This document shows, piece after piece, positions 1 through 6,544 of a stretch of DNA of 8,176 nt. Position numbers and translations under genes: made by a program. This stretch comes from Alphaproteobacteria bacterium. Lineage in GTDB: Bacteria > Pseudomonadota > Alphaproteobacteria > Reyranellales > Reyranellaceae. How positions within the stretch are numbered: the stretch's first letter is position 1; every line of letters starts with the position of its first letter. Under the pieces are notes generated by a model. It searched no databases and was not told the DNA's origin. It saw only the letters and a program-made list of their open reading frames with translations. The stretch lies in contig VBAF01000175.1 in NCBI GenBank assembly GCA_005884705.1, positions 1 to 8,176 of the forward strand. Reading direction: 5' to 3'.

Positions 1-642
1 CTGGTCAAGCGCGTGAAGGATGCCGGCCTGCTGGTGACGAGTTCCGCCACCTCGGTGGCGGAGGCGCGCTGGCTGGAGGATCATGGCTGCGACGTGGTGA
101 TCGCCCAGGGCAACGAGGCGGGCGGCCATCGCGGCATGTTCCTGAACGACGACATCGCGCGGCAGGCCGGCACGATGGCGCTGGTGCCGCAGGTCGTCGA
201 TGCGGTGACGGTGCCGGTGATCGCCGCCGGCGGCATCGGCGATGGGCGCGGCATCGCCGCGGCGCTGGCGCTCGGTGCTGCAGGCGTGCAGATCGGCACC
301 GCCTTCCTGCTGAGCCCCGAGGCCAGGACCTCAGCCCTGCATCGCGAGCAGGCCAACGACAACAGCACCACCCTGACCAACGTCTTCACCGGCCGGCCGG
401 CGCGCGGCATCGTCAACCGCTACATCCGCGAGGTCGGGCCGATGAGCGCCGAGGCGCCGCAATTTCCGCTTGCCGCCGGCGCCAGCCAGCCGATGCGCAC
501 GGCGGCCGAGGCCAAGGGCTCGCCGGACTTCACGCCGCTGTGGAGCGGCCAGGCGCCGACCTTCGCGCGCGAGATGCCGACCGTGGAGCTGATCGCGACG
601 CTCGTCGAGGACACCGAAGCGGTGATGAAGCGGTTGACGTAG
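1..642 (+). CDS. Nitronate monooxygenase (2-nitropropane dioxygenase family), 5' truncated
   Basis: FMN-dependent enzyme that oxidises alkyl nitronates such as propionate 3-nitronate; soluble TIM barrel. The reading frame is open from base 1, so the start lies outside the window. 213 codons are visible and about 110-130 N-terminal residues should be missing, judged from the usual family length of roughly 320-350. Seen, numbering from base 1: the catalytic-histidine motif EAGGHRG at residues 39-45 (H43), then AAGGIGDGRG at 76-84 and GAAGVQIGTAF at 92-102, which form the FMN phosphate-binding strands, then the class I NMO tail motif DFTPLWSGQAP near 176-186. It ends at a TAG at 640-642 and converges with the GS-like gene. 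The family is often annotated as enoyl reductase FabK-like; the AGGHRG and LWSGQ motifs favour NMO. The substrate is unknown. Confidence 0.9.
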   Translation: MVKRVKDAGLLVTSSATSVAEARWLEDHGCDVVIAQGNEAGGHRGMFLNDDIARQAGTMALVPQVVDAVTVPVIAAGGIGDGRGIAAALALGAAGVQIGTAFLLSPEARTSALHREQANDNSTTLTNVFTGRPARGIVNRYIREVGPMSAEAPQFPLAAGASQPMRTAAEAKGSPDFTPLWSGQAPTFAREMPTVELIATLVEDTEAVMKRLT

Positions 643-644
643 CC

Positions 645-735
645 TGTCGTCCTGAGCGTAGCGAAGGACCTTACGTGTGCTGCAAAGAACGCCTATGGAA
701 GGAGCGCTAGATCCTTCGCTGCGCTCAGGATGACA
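645..735. repeat. Inverted-repeat (REP/MITE-like) element in convergent gap
   Basis: Two 27-nt arms, 645-671 and 709-735, are reverse complements at 24 of 27 positions, with a 37-nt loop between them. Two of the three differences would be G-U wobbles if transcribed rightward, so an RNA stem-loop stays almost intact. The arm core is CCTGAGCG(t/c)AGCGAAGGA. I recall this word recurring in intergenic regions of many high-GC bacterial genomes, which suggests a dispersed palindromic element. It begins 3 nt after the nitronate monooxygenase stop and lies before the convergent GS-like gene end at 776, so it could act as a bidirectional transcript end or RNA stabiliser. There is no T-run next to the stem, so a classical intrinsic terminator is not supported. 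Confidence 0.75.
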
Positions 736-775
736 CCGAGTCGTATCCACGCCGCGTATGGTGCCGAGTGCCCCG

Positions 776-2212
776 TCAGAAGGTCGAGAAGTACTCGCGC
801 TGCTCCCAGTCGGTGACTTCCGAATTGAAGCGGTCGATCTCGGCCTGCTTGAGCGTCAGGTAGTAGTCGACGAAGAAGTCGCCGAAGCCCGTACGGAAGA
901 CCTTGTCCTCGCGCAGCGCCGCCAGCGCCTCGTCGAGCTGTTTCGGCAGCAGCGGCGCTTTCGCCTCATAGGGCGCGTCCGCCGAAGGGCCGGGATCGGC
1001 CTTGCGCTTCAGGCCATCGAGGCCGCTCACCACCTGCGACGCCATATAGAGGTATGGATTGGCGGCGGGCTCGCCGACCCGGTTCTCCAGATGGGTCGCC
1101 GGATCGCCCGGCGCGCCCAGCAGCCGCACCATGACGCCGCGATTGTCGCGCCCCCAGATCGCGCGATCGGGGGCGAGCGAGAATGGCCGGTAGCGCTTGT
1201 AGCCGTTGAGTGTCGGCGTCGAGAAGGCAGCCGCGGCGCGCGCGTGCTCGAGCAGGCCGGCCATCCAGTGCATGCCGACCGCCGACAAGGGCTGCTTGGG
1301 ATCGGCGAAGGCGTTGTTGCCCGCCTTGTCCTTGAGCGACTGATGCAGATGCCAGCCGCTCGACATCACGTTGGCCAGCTTGGGCCGGCACATGAAGGTG
1401 GCATGATAGCCGTTGCGCTGGGCGACCTGCTTGAGGGCGCTGCGGAACAGCACCATGGCGTCGGCGGGCTCCAGCCCCGTGCCGGCGCGGAAGGTGAACT
1501 CGACCTGGCTCGGCCCGAATTCGACCTCGAGCGAGCGCAAGGGCAGGGCGAGGCCCTCGATGTTGGTGCGCAGGATCTCGAGGATCGGGTCCATCTCGTC
1601 GTAGCGCGACTCGGTCAGGTACTGGTAGCCCTGGTTGAGCAGCGAGACCTGCGGCGGCTCGCCCGGCAGGCCGGGCTGCGCCGCATCGTGAAGCCCAAGG
1701 CTCGTCTTCTCGAGCTTGAAGAGGTGGAACTCGACCTCGAGGCCGGCGAAGAACGAATAGCCCGCGTCGCCCAGGCTCGCGAGCGCCTGGCGATAGACCT
1801 GGCGCGTGCTGAGCGGCATCGGCCGGCCGTCGGCGAAGACGATGTCGCACAGCATCCAGCCGGTATGCGGTGCCCACGGCAGCACGCGGAAGGTCGACGG
1901 GTCGGGCAGCATCATCACGTCGGCCGCGCCCTCCCATTCGCTGGCGCCGAACGCGCCGCCGGCGCCCCATACCGGGAACACCGTGCGGTGCGCGGTGTCC
2001 TTCAGGAGCATGGTGCTGGTGAAGCCGACGCCGCTTTTCATCGCCGCGGAGATCTCGCCCGCAGTCAGGGTCTTGCCGCGCAGGATGCCGTGCTGGTCGG
2101 CGAAGGAAAGCCGCACCACGCTGAGCTCGCCCGCCTGGATGCGGCGCTCGGCCTCGCGCGCCGCCGTCCGGCGGTCGTCGGTCCACAGGCCGGCCTTCTC
2201 AGCGAGATGCAT
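776..2212 (-). CDS. Glutamine synthetase-like ligase (PuuA / gamma-glutamyl-amine ligase type)
   Basis: ATP-dependent ligase of the glutamine synthetase superfamily, 478 aa, cytosolic. Seen: N-terminal beta-grasp motif LSFADQHGILRGKTL at residues 35-49; first metal-ligand strand GLEVEFHLF at 157-165 (E159, E161); EFGPSQVEFTF at 231-241 (E231, E238); SGWHLHQSL at 285-293 (H288); NGYKRYRPF at 336-344; ENRVGEPAANPY at 376-387; tail motif DWEQREYF at 468-475. The active-site set looks complete. The NLYDLPPEE adenylylation site of housekeeping GlnA is not seen. From family knowledge, such proteins often glutamylate amines (putrescine, isopropylamine, aniline) rather than ammonia; the substrate here is inferred only by context. 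Start: ATG at 2212-2210 is the only ATG/GTG close enough, 34 residues before the first motif. The ribosome site is poor (GGTAGAG directly before the ATG) and touches the end of the palindrome at 2218-2344. It follows the Rieske gene by 149 nt on the same strand and is probably cotranscribed. Confidence 0.88.
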   Translation of the reverse strand: MHLAEKAGLWTDDRRTAAREAERRIQAGELSVVRLSFADQHGILRGKTLTAGEISAAMKSGVGFTSTMLLKDTAHRTVFPVWGAGGAFGASEWEGAADVMMLPDPSTFRVLPWAPHTGWMLCDIVFADGRPMPLSTRQVYRQALASLGDAGYSFFAGLEVEFHLFKLEKTSLGLHDAAQPGLPGEPPQVSLLNQGYQYLTESRYDEMDPILEILRTNIEGLALPLRSLEVEFGPSQVEFTFRAGTGLEPADAMVLFRSALKQVAQRNGYHATFMCRPKLANVMSSGWHLHQSLKDKAGNNAFADPKQPLSAVGMHWMAGLLEHARAAAAFSTPTLNGYKRYRPFSLAPDRAIWGRDNRGVMVRLLGAPGDPATHLENRVGEPAANPYLYMASQVVSGLDGLKRKADPGPSADAPYEAKAPLLPKQLDEALAALREDKVFRTGFGDFFVDYYLTLKQAEIDRFNSEVTDWEQREYFSTF

Positions 2213-2217
2213 CTCTA

Positions 2218-2344
2218 CCGTCGTCCCGACCGAAGCCGAGCGAAGCGAGGCGTAGTGGAGGGACCTTTTTTCGGCAATTCGTGGCGGATTGTGGAAAAAA
2301 GGTCCCTCCACTTCGCGCCTTCGGCGCTTCGGTCGGGACGACGG
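2218..2344. repeat. 127-bp long palindrome between Rieske gene and GS-like gene
   Basis: Outer arms 2218-2236 and 2326-2344 are perfect 19-bp reverse complements (core GTCGTCCCGACCGAAGC). Inner arms 2254-2272 and 2294-2312 are also perfect 19-bp reverse complements (core AGTGGAGGGACCTTTTTTC), enclosing a 21-nt loop. Between them the two sides differ in length: 17 nt (2237-2253) against 13 nt (2313-2325). The right side carries its own small hairpin GCGCC-TTC-GGCGC at 2315-2327. The T6/A6 tracts sit inside the stem rather than after it, so this is not a standard terminator. The element ends 5 nt from the GS-like ATG, so in mRNA its 3' arm would cover the ribosome-binding region. It resembles a miniature mobile palindrome and shares GTCGTCC, a GAGCG-AGCGA core and GGACCT with the element at 645-735. 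Confidence 0.85.
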
Positions 2345-2361
2345 GAGCAGGTCATCATCTG

Positions 2362-3696
2362 CTACGCCACCAGAGGTGACGGCATGCCGGCCGCCCAGCT
2401 CGAGTCGCGGCGGCGACGCGCGTCGAACTCTTTCCAGTAGTCTTCCCAGCCGACCGTCGGGCCCATGCCGTCGACGGTGACGGGCCCGCGGATGCGCGTC
2501 GCGCGCTCGGCGTCGAGCCACATCGGCGGCTTGCCGCCATTGGCGACCTGGCCGATCGCCGACAGCAGCAGGCGGCGGTAGGCGACGATCGCCTTGTCGG
2601 TCGTGCCGAGATGCTCGCGCGAGCGGTCCTGGATGCGGCCCTGGCTCTCGATCGCCCACTGGTCGTGCACGTTGATGTCGAAGCCCATGCCGGTGAAGGT
2701 CTGCTTCTTCTGCTCTTCGACGCTGTAGCCGTAGTTGTTGTGGCGGCCGATGCGCGGGCGGTAGTCGGGCAGCTCGTAGAGTTCGAGCCGCTGCTCGCGC
2801 AGCTGCTGGTGATCGACCGGCTTTCCGAAGCTGGTGAAGATCGCGTACCAATAGCAGGAGGTGACGTCGATCGGCACGTGCCACTGGGTGATCGTCATTT
2901 CCGTGTTCATCGGAATGACGAAAGCGTAGGGGAAGACGAGGTTGGTCACCCGCACATGGGTGTGCTTCTCGCTGATCTTGCGCAGCGTGAACAGCCGCAG
3001 GCCGTAGTCGGTGCCCTCGACGTCGATCGTCGGCCGCGCGTACTCGCGCATCATGCGCGACATCGGGATGTTGGAATCGGCCGAGTTGGCGCGGAATTGC
3101 TTGCCGTAGGCTTCGCCGGACGGGTCTTCGTCCTCGTGGAAGCGATGCAGGTAGGAGGCGTGCGCCGGATCGATGCCGACCTCGAGCGCCTGCAGCCAGT
3201 TGCAGTCGATCAACCCTTTGAAGGCGAAGGCATGTGTCGACGGTGCGAGGAAGCAGTCGAACTCGGGGAACGCCGGCGCCTCTCCTTCGCCGAGATACGC
3301 AAAGACAATGCCGTTCTTGACCACGACCGGATAGGAGCGCTGGCGGACCCGCTGGCAGAGCACCGAGCCTTCCGGCTCGGCGGGGGTCTCGAGGCACGTG
3401 CCGTCGACATCGAACAGCCAGCCATGGAACAGGCAGCGCAGGCCGCCATCCTCGAGGCGGCCATAGGCGAGATCGGCGCCGCGATGCGGGCAGTCGCGGT
3501 CGAGCAGACCGTGCCGGCCGCGCTCGTCGCGGAACAGCACGAAATCCTGGCCCAGCACGCGCACCGCCTTGGCCGGCCGTTCTTCGGGCAGCTCCTCGGC
3601 CAGCGCCACCGGATGCCAGTAATGCCGCATCAGGGCGCCGCCCTTGGTGCCCGGCCCGACCCGCGTGATCAGCTCGTTCTGCTCGGGAGACATCAT
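2362..3696 (-). CDS. Rieske non-heme iron oxygenase alpha subunit (phthalate dioxygenase-like), copy A
   Basis: Ring-hydroxylating oxygenase component, 444 aa, that uses O2 and electrons from a separate reductase. Seen: Rieske 2Fe-2S motif CPH-X16-CLFH (C69, H71, C88, H91); mononuclear iron motif E172-x3-D176-x2-H179-x4-H184 in LEVGIDPAHASYLH, with D176 the likely electron-bridging residue; a probable third iron ligand D345 in NVHDQWAIE; and the conserved tail DRSREHLGTTDKAI at 357-370. This layout matches the single-component alpha3 phthalate 4,5-dioxygenase group. Start: tandem ATG codons at 3696-3694 and 3693-3691; the family N-terminus usually reads MLSPEQNELLTRVGPG, so either fits. No convincing Shine-Dalgarno precedes them (GTCAGTCTTTTCCC). 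An in-frame ATG at 3876 would add 60 unlike residues and is rejected. The C-terminus beyond residue 390 is more divergent. The substrate is not determinable. It is transcribed away from its paralogue at 3909. Confidence 0.92.
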   Translation of the reverse strand: MMSPEQNELITRVGPGTKGGALMRHYWHPVALAEELPEERPAKAVRVLGQDFVLFRDERGRHGLLDRDCPHRGADLAYGRLEDGGLRCLFHGWLFDVDGTCLETPAEPEGSVLCQRVRQRSYPVVVKNGIVFAYLGEGEAPAFPEFDCFLAPSTHAFAFKGLIDCNWLQALEVGIDPAHASYLHRFHEDEDPSGEAYGKQFRANSADSNIPMSRMMREYARPTIDVEGTDYGLRLFTLRKISEKHTHVRVTNLVFPYAFVIPMNTEMTITQWHVPIDVTSCYWYAIFTSFGKPVDHQQLREQRLELYELPDYRPRIGRHNNYGYSVEEQKKQTFTGMGFDINVHDQWAIESQGRIQDRSREHLGTTDKAIVAYRRLLLSAIGQVANGGKPPMWLDAERATRIRGPVTVDGMGPTVGWEDYWKEFDARRRRDSSWAAGMPSPLVA

Positions 3697-3790
3697 GGGA
3701 AAAGACTGACGCAAACAGGGGTAGGACGGAAGGGGGCCTGAGCAGGGGTCCAAACGTTCGAGCCGGCCCCGGAGGTCGGTGGCGGTGCAA

Positions 3791-3818
3791 TTGCGAAGCG
3801 AGCCGGATCGGCTATCCT
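3791..3818 (+). promoter_or_regulatory. Candidate sigma70-type promoter for Rieske B unit
   Basis: TTGCGA (3791-3796), a 16-nt spacer, then TATCCT (3813-3818). Each hexamer matches four of six consensus bases. It would give a leader of about 80 nt before the ATG at 3909. It was found by eye; chance matches of this quality are common, so confidence is low. Confidence 0.3.
3801..3813. promoter_or_regulatory. Candidate operator: AGCCG-GAT-CGGCT
   Basis: A perfect 5-bp inverted repeat with a 3-nt centre, lying inside the spacer of the candidate promoter and touching its -10 hexamer. A dimeric repressor or activator could bind here. The arms are short and GC-rich, so chance is a real possibility. 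Confidence 0.25.
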
Positions 3819-3908
3819 TGCAGAGCGCGTTTTGTGCACCGACACCGGGCGACAGTACCGTCCGGTCAACGGGCATCCGTCGAGGCCCGCCAGCCGAGGA
3901 GAACCCGC

Positions 3909-5189
3909 ATGCTCTCGAAGGAAGAGAACGAACTGATCACCTGCACCAACCGCGGAACGCCGATGGGCAGCGCGATGCGGCGTTATTGGGTCCCCGCCTG
4001 CCTGTCGCGCGAGATCGGCGAGCCGGACAGTGCACCGGTGCGCGTCAAACTCATGGGCGAGGAACTCGTTGCCTTCCGCGACACCGAGGGGCGCATCGGC
4101 CTCGTCGAGGAGTATTGCCCGCATCGCCGCGTGTCGCTCTTTTTCGGGCGCAACGAGGAATGCGGGCTGCGCTGCGTCTATCACGGCTGGAAGTTCGACG
4201 TGACCGGTGCCTGCGTCGATCAGTTGAACGAGCCGGAGGAACTCCAGTTCAAGCACAAGGTGCGGCTGACCGCGTATCCGACCTGCGAGCTCGGCGGCAT
4301 CGTCTGGGCTTATCTCGGGCCGGCGGATAAAATGCCGCCTTTGCCGAAGTTCGCCTGGACCCAGGTGCCGGAAGCGCGACGTCACGTCACCAAGGTCATC
4401 GAGGAATGCAACTACCTGCAGGCGCTCGAGGGCGGCATCGACACTTCGCACGCGCCGATCCTGCATCGCTTGCTCACCGACAACTCGACCCGCGGCGGAC
4501 TGAAGCCGTCGAGCCCGTTCGTGCGCGGCAAGGCGCCGACCCTGCGCGTCGACATCACCGACTATGGCTATCTCTATGCCGGGGTGCGGCCGCTCGGCGA
4601 GAACGACATCCACGTGCGGACCTATCACTTCATCATGCCGTTCCACCAGATTCGCCCGTCGCGCTCGGGATCGGGACTGCCGACCGATGCTGGTCATATC
4701 TGGGTGCCGATCGATGACCACAGCTGCATGGTCTACAACTGGATCTACAGCACGGGCGATGCGCCGCTCACCGGGGAAGACCGGCTCGAGCGCGGCCTCG
4801 GCAACGGTCCGTTGCATGTCGACCAGAAAACCTTCCGGTCGCTGCAGAACCGGTCGAACAATTACGGCCTCGACCGCGAGGTGCAGCGGACCGAGAGCTA
4901 CAGCGGTATCGACGGCATCAACCAGCAGGACCGCGCCCTGCAGGAAAGCATGGGCTGGGTCGTCGATCGCAGCCGCGAGCATCTCGGCCCCGCCGACAAG
5001 GCGATCATCCAGGCGCGCAAGCTGTTGCGCGAAGCGGTGAAGGCCGTCGAAGCCGGCCAGCAGCCGGCCGGCACCGGCACCAGCTATTATGCGATCAAGG
5101 CCGGCGACGAGGTGTTCGCCCGCGATGCCGACTGGCACCGGGCGCTGGCACCCGACATCACCCGGGACAAGATTCTGCAGACCGTCTAG
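3909..5189 (+). CDS. Rieske non-heme iron oxygenase alpha subunit (phthalate dioxygenase-like), copy B
   Basis: Second ring-hydroxylating oxygenase component, 426 aa. Seen: Rieske motif CPH-X16-CVYH (C70, H72, C89, H92); iron-site motif E174-x3-D178-x2-H181-x4-H186 in LEGGIDTSHAPILH; a probable third ligand D341 in GINQQDRALQ; and the family tail DRSREHLGPADKAI at 353-366. The N-termini align with copy A (both have NELIT, then a G-rich stretch and RxYW), so the two are paralogues of one subfamily, clearly diverged from each other. Start: ATG at 3909 has a good GAGGAGA ribosome site (3896-3902) with 6 nt spacing, and the N-terminal sequence fits the family. An in-frame start at 3834 lacks such support. 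It is followed after 47 nt by the FMN monooxygenase gene, so they are probably one operon. All iron ligands are present and the gene looks functional. Substrate and reductase are unknown. Confidence 0.93.
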   Translation: MLSKEENELITCTNRGTPMGSAMRRYWVPACLSREIGEPDSAPVRVKLMGEELVAFRDTEGRIGLVEEYCPHRRVSLFFGRNEECGLRCVYHGWKFDVTGACVDQLNEPEELQFKHKVRLTAYPTCELGGIVWAYLGPADKMPPLPKFAWTQVPEARRHVTKVIEECNYLQALEGGIDTSHAPILHRLLTDNSTRGGLKPSSPFVRGKAPTLRVDITDYGYLYAGVRPLGENDIHVRTYHFIMPFHQIRPSRSGSGLPTDAGHIWVPIDDHSCMVYNWIYSTGDAPLTGEDRLERGLGNGPLHVDQKTFRSLQNRSNNYGLDREVQRTESYSGIDGINQQDRALQESMGWVVDRSREHLGPADKAIIQARKLLREAVKAVEAGQQPAGTGTSYYAIKAGDEVFARDADWHRALAPDITRDKILQTV

Positions 5190-5236
5190 CGCAGGCCTCC
5201 TACACTCGCGGCACGAAGGGTGTCGGGAGTCGTGCA

Positions 5237-6540
5237 ATGGGCAGGACGCGCAAGATGCGCCTGGTGGCGTTCCTCAAGACCGGGCCGACCGCCCACCATC
5301 ACGGCATGTGGCGGCATCCAGAGAGCGACAACGATTTCCTCGACCCTGCCTGGTACGAGCATGTCGCGCGGGTGCTGGAGAAGGGCAAGTTCGACTGCCT
5401 GTTCTTCGCCGACACGCTTGGCCTGTTCGACAACTACCGGGGCAATTTCGACGCCATCCTGCGCGGCGGCGGCCAGATGGGCTTTCTCGATCCGCTGCCG
5501 GTGCTGGCGGTGATGTCGCGCGTCACGCGGCACATCGGCCTCGGCGCCACGATGTCGACGACCTTTCACAACCCCTACCAGATCGCCCGCACGCTGGGCA
5601 CGCTCGACGTGCTGAGCAAGGGCCGCATGGCGTGGAACGTCGTGTCCTCGATCAGCGCAACTTCGGCCAGGACGAGCTGCCGCCGCGCAACCTGCGCTAC
5701 GACCGCGCCGACGAGGTGATGGAGGCCTGCTACAGGCTGTGGGAGAGCTGGGAGCCCGACGCGCTGATCGTCGACAAGGAAAGCGGCGTCTTCGCCGATC
5801 CCTCGAAGGTCCACTACGTCGACTACGTCGGCAAATGGATCAAGACGCGCGGGCCGCTCACCGTGCCGCGCAGCCCGCAGGGCCATCCCGTGATCATGCA
5901 GGCCGGCGCTTCCGACCGCGGCCGCGACTTCGCCGCACGCTGGTCGGAGATGATCTTCACCTTGCAGCATTCCAAGGCCGACATGCAGGTCTTCTACGCC
6001 GACATCAAGCGACGGGTGGCGAAGTTCAACCGGCCGCTGGAGGACTGCGCCGTGCTGCCGTCGGTCGATCCGATCATCGGCGAGACCGAGTCGATCGCGC
6101 GCGAGAAGCAGGCCTACATCAACGAGATGGTCGATCCCGAGGTGGCGCTGGCGCTGGTCTCGACGCATATCGGCGTCGATCTGTCGAAATATCCGATCGA
6201 CCAGCCGCTGCAGGACATCGAGATCGAGCAGGGCGCGCGCGGCTCGTTCGAGGTCATCCTGCAGGGCACGAAATCCCACGGCCTGACCCTTGGCGAAGCC
6301 GCCCGGCGCTTTGCCACCAGCGAGCTATGCCCGCAGATTGTCGGCACGCCCAAGTCGGTTGCTGACCAGCTACAGGACTATTTCGAAAGCGAGGCCTGCG
6401 ACGGCTTCATCCTGACGCCGACCGTCTTCCCCGGCACCTGGGAGCAGTTCGTGCGCAGCGTCGTGCCGGAGCTGCAGAAGCGCGGTCTGTTCCGCATCGA
6501 CTACACCGGCCGCACCCTGCGCGAGCACCTTCACGACTGA
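5237..6540 (+). pseudogene. NtaA/DmoA-family FMN-dependent monooxygenase, frameshifted
   Basis: Luciferase-like monooxygenase that needs FMNH2 from a separate flavin reductase; relatives attack aminopolycarboxylates, dimethyl sulfide, sulfones and similar small molecules. The N-terminal half is in one frame from ATG 5237 (GGGAG at 5225-5229, 7 nt spacing): MRLVAFLKTG, HHHGMWRHPES, FFADTLGLFDNY, THNP-like FHNPYQIARTL, and GRMAWNVVSS ending near 5650. The family sequence then continues in the -1 frame: QRNFGQDELPPRNLRYDRADE, GHPVIMQAGASDRGRDFAAR, GTPKSVADQLQDYF and DGFILTPTVFPGTWEQF, to TGA at 6538-6540. The first frame runs into TGA at 5717-5719. From memory, relatives have about six residues between WNVVSS and RNFG, where only two (DQ) are left. 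A lost stretch of about 10-13 nt is therefore likelier than a single missing base. Everything else is conserved, so the lesion is recent or a sequencing error. Confidence 0.88.
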
Positions 6541-6544
6541 CGGT

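Larger units (their letters stand above)
3697..3908. promoter_or_regulatory. Divergent intergenic promoter region
   Basis: These 212 nt separate the starts of two divergently transcribed, paralogous Rieske oxygenase genes, so promoters for both units must lie here unless transcripts enter from further away. The left part (3697-3780) is rich in C/G runs. The right part contains a small symmetric site and a possible promoter, listed separately. No regulator gene is present in the window to pair with it. Confidence 0.6.

Noticed and set aside
2231..2260. A 5-nt tandem repeat or CRISPR-like periodicity (GAAGC/GAGCG units)
   Set aside because: Units are degenerate and few, and they are explained as part of one arm of the palindrome; there are no spacers or repeated direct units.
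2261..2303. Intrinsic terminator formed by GGACCTTTTTT
   Set aside because: The T and A tracts pair with each other inside the stem instead of following it, so the usual hairpin-plus-U-tract order is absent.
758..2440. A 560-codon rightward frame opposite the GS-like gene
   Set aside because: Arg/Ala/Leu-rich translation without any family motif; it is the complement of a well-supported coding frame.
2611..3741. A 376-codon rightward frame opposite Rieske copy A
   Set aside because: Antisense shadow of a gene whose iron-ligand motifs are all present on the other strand.
776..3790. A single 1004-codon leftward open frame covering both the GS-like gene and the Rieske gene, suggesting a fusion protein
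   Set aside because: Only the part from 2212 down codes for a recognisable protein; upstream the true Rieske protein is in a different frame. The openness is a GC-rich artefact.
3693..5237. A 514-codon leftward frame opposite Rieske copy B
   Set aside because: Antisense shadow; it would also overlap the divergent promoter region and lacks recognisable motifs.
5642..5662. Programmed -1 ribosomal frameshifting in the FMN monooxygenase gene
   Set aside because: No X-XXY-YYZ slippery heptamer is present, the family is not known for recoding, and residues seem to be missing at the junction.
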